This document shows, piece after piece, positions 7,674 to 12,994 of a DNA stretch of 12,994 nucleotides (the first letter of the stretch is position 1; every line of letters starts with the position of its first letter). This stretch comes from a bacterium (GTDB taxonomy: Bacteria; Bacteroidota; Ignavibacteria; Kapaibacteriales; UBA961): positions 1 through 12,994 of the forward strand of contig JALHLL010000084.1 in NCBI GenBank assembly GCA_022844575.1. The letters are read 5' to 3'. Both the position numbers and the translations under genes were made by a program. Below the pieces are notes generated by a model. The model worked only from the letters and a program-made list of their open reading frames with translations. It was not told where the DNA came from and did no database searches.

Positions 7674-7704
7674 CAAATATATGAATTTCACAGAAACTGA
7701 CAAA
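7674..7704 (-). promoter_or_regulatory. Bacteroidota-type promoter of rplU-rpmA
   Basis: On the minus strand TTTG (7701-7704), a 19-base spacer and TATATTTG (7674-7681) match the Bacteroidota housekeeping consensus TTTG-N19-TAnnTTTG at every defined position and in spacing. It would place the transcript start about 40-45 bases before the rplU ATG. The match is seen directly; promoter activity is inferred. Confidence 0.75.
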
Positions 7705-7766
7705 GGAGAATCAATGTTTGTCTGCTTTATAATACCTACATTAGCACGCGAAGCGAACTTGTGTTA

Positions 7767-7883
7767 TTAATGAATTACTTCCATTCCGCTCGTAATGACT
7801 GAGTTCGCCGTTCTCAAACGCAGCAAATATATACCATTACCGAGTATATATAATCCGAAATCAGGATTATAACTATAGAGTAA
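7767..7883 (-). pseudogene. Remnant resembling a type IX secretion (Por) C-terminal sorting tail
   Basis: Reading on in frame past the TGA of the MFS gene gives 38 codons before TAA. They end in GNGIYLLRLRT and then a short polar strand finishing GMEVIH. This resembles the last strands of the type IX sorting domain, where a G-[IV]-Y-x-[VL]-x-[VL] strand is followed by about 12-16 residues to the protein end. The preceding YNPDFGLYILG also resembles a beta-sandwich strand. There is no start codon, signal peptide or body of a secreted protein, so I read it as the stranded 3' end of a lost secreted-protein gene. Read-through of the MFS stop is a less likely alternative, because an inner-membrane transporter has no use for this tail. 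The resemblance is by eye only. Confidence 0.45.
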
Positions 7884-9092
7884 TCAGGCAGCGGCTTCTT
7901 TCTTTTGCGAAGCAAGTAAAACGGGCATCATCAATAGAGCTAAGATACTTGCAGCAATCGAGATATACCCTACATATTCATAATTCATTAATGAGCCATT
8001 ATTTGCCTTTATGACTATTTTTCCGGCTACCCATGTGGCGATACCGCTCGCAAGTTGCATCAGCGAAGAATTGATACTCATAAAAGTGCCGCGACGCGCC
8101 GGTGCTACAACCGTACTTGTTATTGCCATAGCAGGCACAAAACGCCCGTTTGAAACAATAAAAAACGAGGTAGTCAAAAGAAGTGCGTAGATTAGCCCTA
8201 CTGCCGAAAGATTTGTAATAAAAAAAGCAGGTATTAAAGCAATAATTGCAAAAAAGAAAAACACCTTGGGTTTGCCTATTTTATCCGATATTTTCCCAAC
8301 AAACGGTGCTGTAAAAATTGTTGCCGCCCCTCCGAAAAAGTATATAAGAGGTAACTCTTTCTCACTAATTCCTACATTCGATACCATATACGGACTTATG
8401 AAGGGCACAATGCTAAAATGACCGAACATCAGTAACATCATAAATGACAAAGCAATAAGCACGGTTCTATCCGAAATAACAGTTATAAAATTGTGTAAAG
8501 CGGAACCATTTGTACTATGATGTTCAAAATGTCCTTTCATTTCGGGCAATACCTTAAAGAGAACAACCCAAATAACGATGCCGACAATCACTATAAACAA
8601 AAAAGGTGCATGCCAACTGTCAAATTGAGATGCCAATAAAAGACCGAAAGGAACACCGAATACCGAAGCCATAGAAAATGATGTAGAAACAATACCCATA
8701 GCTGCCCCCCTTCTTGCTTCCGGTATGGTATCTGCAACTATGGACATTACGACAGCTCCGAGAATTCCGCCGAACACACCCGTCACCATTCGTGAGGTGA
8801 GTAATAACAGATATGTGGGAGCAAATGCGCAACAAAATGTGCCTACTATAAATCCGGCATACATAATAAGTAAAGCCGTTTTACGATCCAATCTATCTAA
8901 CCAAAAAGCACCAACCATACCCGATATTCCGGCGGAAAACGTATATGCCGAAACAGCCGTACTAAATTGTTCGGGGTTTATGGCAAATACTTTCATCAAC
9001 TGCGGGCCTAAAGGCATCATTATCATGAAATCCATGATATTAGTGAACTGCAATAGAGCCAATAATAATAAGAACCCGCGTTCATTCTTCAT
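7884..9092 (-). CDS. MFS transporter, DHA1-like (12 TM) efflux protein
   Basis: This is a proton-coupled inner-membrane transporter of the major facilitator superfamily, 402 residues with about 12 hydrophobic segments in two halves joined by a polar loop (about 184-208). The N-terminus (FTNIMDFMIMMPLGPQLM, 16-33) carries an acidic residue, D21, in helix 1. Motif A lies between helices 2 and 3 (GAFWLDRLDRK, 61-71) and is echoed in the second half (GKISDKIGKPK, 266-276). Motif B begins around R101 (SRMVTGVFGG), and a motif-C-like GVPFGLL is at 146-152, as in drug/proton antiporters. The short C-terminus is lysine- and alanine-rich (QKKEAAA). It is divergent from a MarR regulator with palindromes in the shared 157-base promoter region, so substrate-responsive efflux is likely. 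Substrate is unknown. No clear ribosome binding site and no clear terminator are seen. Confidence 0.92.
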   Translation of the reverse strand: MKNERGFLLLLALLQFTNIMDFMIMMPLGPQLMKVFAINPEQFSTAVSAYTFSAGISGMVGAFWLDRLDRKTALLIMYAGFIVGTFCCAFAPTYLLLLTSRMVTGVFGGILGAVVMSIVADTIPEARRGAAMGIVSTSFSMASVFGVPFGLLLASQFDSWHAPFLFIVIVGIVIWVVLFKVLPEMKGHFEHHSTNGSALHNFITVISDRTVLIALSFMMLLMFGHFSIVPFISPYMVSNVGISEKELPLIYFFGGAATIFTAPFVGKISDKIGKPKVFFFFAIIALIPAFFITNLSAVGLIYALLLTTSFFIVSNGRFVPAMAITSTVVAPARRGTFMSINSSLMQLASGIATWVAGKIVIKANNGSLMNYEYVGYISIAASILALLMMPVLLASQKKEAAA

Positions 9093-9151
9093 AATGTACC
9101 AACCAATATACTTCGGATAAAGGGGGTATATTACGTTCCTTAATGAAAAAC

Positions 9152-9161
9152 ATTGTACAAT
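9152..9161. promoter_or_regulatory. Palindrome between the MFS and marR genes (possible MarR site)
   Basis: ATTGTACAAT is a perfect 10-bp palindrome about 60 bases upstream of the MFS start and 90 bases upstream of the marR start. It shares TTGT/ACAA with the two stronger palindromes at 9185-9196 and 9703-9716 but lacks their 2-base spacer. It could be a secondary regulator site. Confidence 0.35.
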
Positions 9162-9179
9162 ATCAACAACCCCATTTAT

Positions 9180-9196
9180 TATATTTGTATATACAA
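9180..9196 (+). promoter_or_regulatory. marR promoter -7 box overlapped by operator-like palindrome
   Basis: TATATTTG (9180-9187) matches the Bacteroidota -7 element; no well-spaced -33 TTTG is present. It overlaps the perfect 12-bp palindrome TTGTATATACAA (9185-9196), and a further partial half-site TTGTATAC follows at 9200-9207. A dimeric MarR protein bound here would block marR transcription and could also affect the divergent MFS gene. The half-site and spacing recur before the SDR gene (9703-9716). Confidence 0.55.
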
Positions 9197-9249
9197 TGCT
9201 TGTATACGTTTAGCTTTTAAGCTTTCGATTCATTTCATAATATCATACT

Positions 9250-9690
9250 ATGTCATCCGAAGACTGTTCTATATTTAAGAATTGTTTGTTTTACTCTGCT
9301 AATGCTTTGGCAAGAACCATTACACGCATCGCGGACGAGGAATTTTCAATTACCGGTTTACCTTCTCAATACTGTTTTTTACTCATCCTTGTTATTGAAA
9401 AACCCTCAGTTCAGCCAAAGGAACTTGCTGAAAAACTTAGCCTTACACCAAGTACTGTTTCGCGTTTTCTTGATAAAATGGAAGAACAGGGGTATATAAT
9501 AAGGGCTATGGACGGTAAATATACATACATTACCCCCACACAAAAAGCAAGAAAAAATCTTGATAATATTCGGCGTGCATGGGAAAACTTATATCGGCGA
9601 TATATTGAGGTTCTGGGGAAGGAATTTGCAGACTCTCTTACTTCTTCAATCTATCTTTCCAATAAGAAACTGAATGAACAGGCAAAATAG
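9250..9690 (+). CDS. MarR-family winged-helix transcriptional regulator
   Basis: This is a dimeric DNA-binding repressor of the MarR family; 146 residues is the usual size. The N-terminal dimerisation helix (about 8-32) reads FKNCLFYSANALARTITRIADEEF. The winged helix-turn-helix lies at about 53-100: QPKELAEKLSLTPSTVSRFLDKMEEQGYI contains the scaffold and recognition helices, and AMDGKYTYITPTQKA is a short wing. The C-terminal helices (102-146) complete the dimer. Three cysteines (C6, C12, C42) are notable; C12 in helix 1 lies close to where OhrR-type regulators carry their reactive cysteine, so thiol sensing is possible. It is divergent from the MFS exporter and upstream of two oxidoreductases on its own strand. 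The start is the first ATG before the conserved helix; no ribosome binding site is obvious. Confidence 0.92.
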   Translation: MSSEDCSIFKNCLFYSANALARTITRIADEEFSITGLPSQYCFLLILVIEKPSVQPKELAEKLSLTPSTVSRFLDKMEEQGYIIRAMDGKYTYITPTQKARKNLDNIRRAWENLYRRYIEVLGKEFADSLTSSIYLSNKKLNEQAK

Positions 9691-9702
9691 AAACACGATA
9701 TA

Positions 9703-9728
9703 GTTGTATGTACAACAAAATATATTTG
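9703..9728 (+). promoter_or_regulatory. Operator-like palindrome and -7 box before the SDR gene
   Basis: GTTGTATGTACAAC (9703-9716) has 6-bp perfect arms around a central TG. Its TTGTA-N2-TACAA core is the same as that at 9185-9196. Four bases later TATATTTG (9721-9728) matches the Bacteroidota -7 element, though no -33 TTTG is correctly placed. A transcript starting just after this would begin about 30 bases before the ATG at 9768. This fits a MarR-repressed promoter for the SDR and NmrA-like genes. Confidence 0.5.
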
Positions 9729-9767
9729 CCTTCGTTATACACAATCACTATACACAATATTGCATTT

Positions 9768-10514
9768 ATGGAATCACTCAACAAAAAAATTGCCCTTGTT
9801 ACGGGCGCAAATAAGGGCGTAGGATATGCAACTGCACAGCTTCTTGCGGAACAGAATATTACTGTTCTGCTCGGCTCGCGCGATGAGACTCGCGGTAAAG
9901 AAGCGGAAGCGGGTTTGCGTTCACAGGGACTTGATGTACATTACATCAATATAGATATGGAAGATAGGGAAACGTTTTCTATAGCCGCTACATATATAGA
10001 ACGTGTATATGGCAAACTCGACATTCTGATAAATAATGCCGGTGTACAAATCGAATCGGAAATATGGCAAACGAATACTACCGCCTCAATCTCGATGGAA
10101 ACTTTACGACGCACATTTGAAATAAATTTTTTCGGATTAGTTGACTTGACTCAACAACTATTACCTCTTATCCAAAAAAGCGAAGCCGGCAGAATAGTAA
10201 ACCTTACAAGCATACTCGCATCCTTACAATACCATGCAACACCGGGTTCTAATACATATAACACAAAAACCTTTGCATATAACTCTACCAAAACTGCTGT
10301 AAATGCTTTTACAATTCACTTAGCACATGCGCTAAAGGATACAAATATTAAAGTAAATGCAGCGCATCCGGGTTGGGTAAAAACAGAAATGGGTGGCAAA
10401 GGTGCATTCCTCTCAATTGAAGAAGGTGCAAAAACAAGTGTTTATCTTGCTCTCATTGATGAACATGGACCCAATGGCAGTTATATGCACGAACATTCCA
10501 AATTACCTTGGTAA
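9768..10514 (+). CDS. Short-chain dehydrogenase/reductase (SDR), carbonyl-reductase-like
   Basis: This is an NAD(P)(H)-dependent oxidoreductase of the classical SDR family, 248 residues, probably cytoplasmic. The cofactor motif TGANKGVG is at 12-19. R38 after the second strand (GSRD) and no acidic residue at that strand end favour NADP. NNAG is at 89-92, and catalytic residues are N120, S148, Y171 and K175 (YNSTK). The gap between the catalytic Ser and Tyr is longer than in minimal SDRs (23 residues) because of an inserted loop, as in carbonyl-reductase-like members. HPGWVKTEMGG near 203-213 is the typical PG motif region. The frame is open upstream to an ATG at 9708, but that start lies inside the operator and upstream of the promoter, and the conserved N-terminus begins at 9768. 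Substrate is unknown; the context suggests detoxification of a reactive carbonyl or quinone. Confidence 0.93.
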   Translation: MESLNKKIALVTGANKGVGYATAQLLAEQNITVLLGSRDETRGKEAEAGLRSQGLDVHYINIDMEDRETFSIAATYIERVYGKLDILINNAGVQIESEIWQTNTTASISMETLRRTFEINFFGLVDLTQQLLPLIQKSEAGRIVNLTSILASLQYHATPGSNTYNTKTFAYNSTKTAVNAFTIHLAHALKDTNIKVNAAHPGWVKTEMGGKGAFLSIEEGAKTSVYLALIDEHGPNGSYMHEHSKLPW

Positions 10515-10544
10515 ATATTTCCTTTTACTTTTTCTTATAATTTT

Positions 10545-11438
10545 ATGAATTACACTATTACTGGTTCGCTTGGCAATATAAGCAAACCGATTGTTGAAGG
10601 TCTTGTTAAGGCGGGTCATAATGTTACGGTTCTGACACGTAATACCGAGACCGCCGAACAAATAAATGCCCTCGGTGCAAAAGCACTTATAGGCAGCGTA
10701 GAGGATTCGGACTTTGTACATAATGCTTTTGCCGGAGCTGATATTGTCTATACGATGATACCACCGAATTATACAACGGAAAATTTCCGCGAATATCAAA
10801 ATCGTGCTGCAAAAAATATGGCGGATTCCATACAAACAAATTCCGTAAAAAAAGTTGTCAATTTATCGAGCATCGGAGCACACTTGGGTAATGGTGCAGG
10901 TGTTGTTGATGGTTTGGCGGATTTTGAAAGTATGTTGAATAATGTGGAGAATACGGATATCGTACATTTGCGTCCGGCATTTTTTTATCAGAATTTTTAT
11001 GCGCAATTAGATCTGATAAAAAATATGGGAATTATGGGTGGTAATTATCCCGGTAATATACCGATGCCATTTGTTCATGTGCGTGATATAGCAGCCGTCG
11101 CATTAGATTTTTTATCGAATCCCGATTTTACAGGTATAACCGTTCATTATATTGTAAGTGATGAACGTACATCCGATGAAGTAGCACAATTGCTTGGCAA
11201 AAGTATCGGAAAACCCGAATTACCGTGGATTCAATTTCCTGATGACCAACAAAAAGCAGCCATGCTTGCAACGGGCATGAAAGAAACATTGGTGGACGGA
11301 TATCAAAATCTCGGTCGTGCATTCCGTGATGGATTATTACAAGGTGATTGGGCGAAAAATAGAACAGCATTATCACCGACAAAATTAGAAGATTTTATCA
11401 GCGAATTTGCACCTATTGTTAAAGCAACCATCGCATAA
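10545..11438 (+). CDS. NmrA-like / atypical SDR NAD(P)-binding protein
   Basis: This is a Rossmann-fold protein of the NmrA / quinone-oxidoreductase-2-like atypical SDR group, 297 residues. The N-terminal strand MNYTITGSLGNISKPIV carries the cofactor loop, but the third glycine of the usual TGxxGxxG is not conserved (TGSLGNIS, 6-13). R32 (LTRN) suggests NADP. A conserved interior VVNLSS at 104-109 and the NmrA-type LRPAFFYQNF at 142-151 follow, then HVRDIAAVA at 178-186, where the substrate lobe begins. No classical YxxxK catalytic pair is apparent, as in redox-sensing or quinone-reducing members. It begins 30 bases after the SDR stop, with no terminator between, so the two are probably cotranscribed under the MarR-type promoter. 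Whether it is an enzyme or a redox sensor is undecided. Confidence 0.88.
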   Translation: MNYTITGSLGNISKPIVEGLVKAGHNVTVLTRNTETAEQINALGAKALIGSVEDSDFVHNAFAGADIVYTMIPPNYTTENFREYQNRAAKNMADSIQTNSVKKVVNLSSIGAHLGNGAGVVDGLADFESMLNNVENTDIVHLRPAFFYQNFYAQLDLIKNMGIMGGNYPGNIPMPFVHVRDIAAVALDFLSNPDFTGITVHYIVSDERTSDEVAQLLGKSIGKPELPWIQFPDDQQKAAMLATGMKETLVDGYQNLGRAFRDGLLQGDWAKNRTALSPTKLEDFISEFAPIVKATIA

Positions 11439-11456
11439 TAATCGACAGCATATATC

Positions 11457-11491
11457 AAAAAAAACAAGAGCCGCAATAAAGCGGCTCTTTT
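11457..11491. terminator. Bidirectional intrinsic terminator between NmrA-like gene and mazG
   Basis: AAGAGCCGC and GCGGCTCTT form a perfect 9-bp stem around AATAAA (11466-11489). On the plus strand TT follows, extending a short T-run. On the minus strand one G and then eight T follow (A-run 11457-11464). It serves the converging NmrA-like gene (18 bases after its stop) and mazG (46 bases after its stop), and is stronger in the mazG direction. Confidence 0.85.
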
Positions 11492-11536
11492 CGTAATATT
11501 ATTAAATAAATCATCTATTATTTATTTAAACCACCA

Positions 11537-12352
11537 TCACATCCCCAACTCTTTTGCTTCATCCCATAATTCGTCCATTTCCCCTAATGTCATATCACGT
11601 AGTTTTTTACCTTTTTCTAAAGCACGTTTTTCAATATGTGCAAAACGTCGGGTAAATTTATTATTTGTTTTTTGTACACTTTCTTCTGCGATAATATCCT
11701 CAAAACGCGCTGCATTTACCAAAGCAAAAAAAGTATCACCGAATTCTTCATTAATGTGCTCTTTATTTCCACCCTCGATTGCTTCCCGTAACTCCACAAT
11801 TTCCTCCTCAACTTTTTTCCAAACATCGTGCTTTTCGCTCCAATCGAAACCAACACCTGCCGCTTTTTCCTGCATGCGTTGTGCCCGTAGTAATCCGGGC
11901 ATAGAAACAGGAACACCTTCCAGCACTGAAGTACGCCCTTCCTTCATTTTCATTTCTTCCCATCGCTGTTTTACCTCCGTTTCATTCGAGGCAGAAGCAT
12001 TGCCGAATACATGGGGATGTCTGTGTACAAGTTTATCGAATACTCTTTCTATAACATCCTGCATAGTAAAAGCACCCCTTTGCTCCGCCATTACACTATG
12101 CATAACCACATGCAATAACAAATCGCCAAGCTCTTTGGAGAACTCCTTATCATCGCCCGCAGCTATGGCATCAAGCGTCTCATATGATTCCTCTATCAAC
12201 AGATGTGAGATTGTTTCATGCGTTTGTTTTCTATCCCAAGGACATTCACGCCTTAAAATTGTGACAAGTTGATGAAAGGCTGAAAACCATTCCGGTAATA
12301 ATGCCGGTTCTTGTGGTAAGGGAACGGCAATAGGTTGAACTTCTTGCTCCAT
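11537..12352 (-). CDS. mazG: Nucleoside triphosphate pyrophosphohydrolase MazG
   Basis: MazG hydrolyses (d)NTPs to NMP and pyrophosphate, clearing damaged nucleotides and, in E. coli, modulating ppGpp and starvation responses. The protein is 271 residues from this start (E. coli about 263). It has two tandem all-alpha MazG domains. The first (about 30-130) contains CPWDRKQTHETISHLLIEES, then the metal-binding EExxE and ELGDLL. The second (about 150-260) contains the EEEIVELREA helix and EEFGDTFF with its ExxD pair. The linker GVPVSMPGLLRAQRMQEKAAGVGFDW is typical of full-length MazG. An in-frame ATG at 12382 would add ten residues. I prefer 12352 because a Bacteroidota-like -7 box (TAGTTTTG, 12386-12393) would put the transcript start near or inside the longer version, but the promoter lacks a good -33 and the choice is uncertain. 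Confidence 0.93.
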   Translation of the reverse strand: MEQEVQPIAVPLPQEPALLPEWFSAFHQLVTILRRECPWDRKQTHETISHLLIEESYETLDAIAAGDDKEFSKELGDLLLHVVMHSVMAEQRGAFTMQDVIERVFDKLVHRHPHVFGNASASNETEVKQRWEEMKMKEGRTSVLEGVPVSMPGLLRAQRMQEKAAGVGFDWSEKHDVWKKVEEEIVELREAIEGGNKEHINEEFGDTFFALVNAARFEDIIAEESVQKTNNKFTRRFAHIEKRALEKGKKLRDMTLGEMDELWDEAKELGM

Positions 12353-12541
12353 ATTGTTTACGTACTCATTATGCAAAAACACCTACAAAACTACATAACA
12401 AAGCAGAGGGTTACTCACTATATGAAACAAAATTGAAATTATGTATAAAGAAATGTAGCATACTCTTAACATTTTTACGATTTTTGCTCCGATAAGAAAA
12501 GGATACATGTTCTCTTACACAAACCGAAAGGTAACACCTCA

Positions 12542-12994
12542 ATGCAAAGACACATTACAAAATGGTGGAGTCCCCGACTAAATAAAGACATGGAGATAGT
12601 CAAATACGGCTATTACGGTTTCGCATTACTTATGTTCCCCACTGCGGCAGCCGATTACCTTGAGTATGAACGATTTTACTTGATAGAAGCAATTCGCCCC
12701 TACATTGAAAGCGGCAAGGTAAAAGTATATTCCATTAACAGTATTAACAGCGAAAGTTGGCTAAACTCGCGGATGAAAACTCGCGATAAAGCAACACGGC
12801 ATCAGCAATACAACGGATATATTTCGGAGGAAGTAGTACCCTATATCTTTAATGATTGTGGTGGAAACCGAGTTCCTATTATCACAACGGGTGCTTCGTT
12901 GGGCGCTTTCCACGCTGTTAATACCGTATTACGTCGTCCTGATTTGTTTGATGGTTTCATCGGTATGAGCGGTACTTATGATATTAAGCTCTAT
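12542..12994 (+). CDS. Alpha/beta-hydrolase putative esterase (COG4947-like; 3' end outside window)
   Basis: The first 151 codons are present and the frame is open to the last base. The pattern is that of small bacterial esterase-like hydrolases: a conserved N-terminus with KWWSPRLNKDMEIVKYG (7-23), MFPTAAADYLEYE (31-43), VKVYSINSINSESWLNSR (60-77) and HQQYNGYISEEVVPYI (87-102). A nucleophile elbow follows, TTGASLGAFHA, with serine S119 in GxSxG, then HAVNTVLRRPDLFDGFIGMSG (124-144). This matches by memory the uncharacterised COG4947 esterase group. The acid and histidine of the triad lie beyond the window. No signal peptide is seen, so it is probably cytoplasmic. AAAGG lies about 10 bases before the ATG. 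It is divergent from mazG, sharing a 189-base intergenic region without a well-defined promoter. Substrate is unknown. Confidence 0.85.
   Translation, partial: MQRHITKWWSPRLNKDMEIVKYGYYGFALLMFPTAAADYLEYERFYLIEAIRPYIESGKVKVYSINSINSESWLNSRMKTRDKATRHQQYNGYISEEVVPYIFNDCGGNRVPIITTGASLGAFHAVNTVLRRPDLFDGFIGMSGTYDIKLY

Noticed and set aside
7741..7766. Possible terminator for the MFS gene
   Set aside because: Only a 3-bp CGC/GCG pairing can be formed and no T-run follows on the minus strand.
9736..9758. Direct repeat TATACACAAT, twice, 13 bases apart, before the SDR start
   Set aside because: Too short and AT-rich to separate from chance, and it lies downstream of the likely transcript start; kept only as a note.
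9708..9767. Upstream start for the SDR gene adding 20 residues
   Set aside because: The ATG lies inside the operator-like palindrome and upstream of the -7 box; the conserved SDR N-terminus begins at 9768.
1..12994. CRISPR arrays, tRNA or rRNA genes, insertion sequences, toxin-antitoxin pairs, phage genes
   Set aside because: I looked for repeats with regular spacing, transposase-like proteins, terminal inverted repeats and conserved RNA stretches and saw none.

Overview
The window looks like chromosomal DNA from a Gram-negative member of the Bacteroidota/Chlorobiota (FCB) assemblage. Four things point there. It carries the lipid A gene lpxD next to bamA and two skp/ompH genes. The malate dehydrogenase is the LDH-like type I associate with Chlorobi. 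The rplU promoter matches the Bacteroidota form TTTG-N19-TAnnTTTG exactly. A small fragment resembles a type IX secretion (Por) C-terminal sorting signal. Several genes (mdh, rpmA, one ompH) also have clear AGGAG-type ribosome binding sites, which are weak in classical Bacteroidetes. A deep branch such as Chlorobi, Ignavibacteria or Kapabacteria is therefore plausible, but this is inference and I ran no search.

Positions 1-5627 (minus strand) hold an envelope-biogenesis cluster read uppS, bamA, ompH/skp copy A, ompH/skp copy B, lpxD (cut by the window edge). It covers synthesis of the undecaprenyl carrier lipid, the outer-membrane beta-barrel insertase, two periplasmic chaperones, and an acyltransferase of lipid A synthesis. 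A sigma70-like promoter lies upstream of uppS. A good intrinsic terminator sits between the two ompH genes, so the cluster may be two transcripts. A 358-bp gene-free stretch with a hairpin and an inverted repeat separates it from mdh.

Positions 5986-7627 (minus strand) hold mdh, then rplU-rpmA (ribosomal proteins L21 and L27) with their own promoter and terminator.

Positions 7767-11438 look like an accessory module: an MFS drug/metabolite exporter (minus strand) divergent from a MarR-type regulator, followed by an SDR oxidoreductase and an NmrA-like oxidoreductase (plus strand). Two palindromes with the same half-site and spacing (TTGTA-N2-TACAA) lie at the two plus-strand promoters. This suggests that one MarR protein controls export and reductive detoxification together. 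Directly after the MFS stop codon, in the same frame, is a 38-codon remnant that reads like a type IX sorting tail.

Positions 11466-12994 hold a bidirectional terminator, mazG (minus strand), and the first 151 codons of an alpha/beta-hydrolase esterase (plus strand) running off the window. No RNA genes, CRISPR arrays, insertion sequences or tRNAs were recognised.
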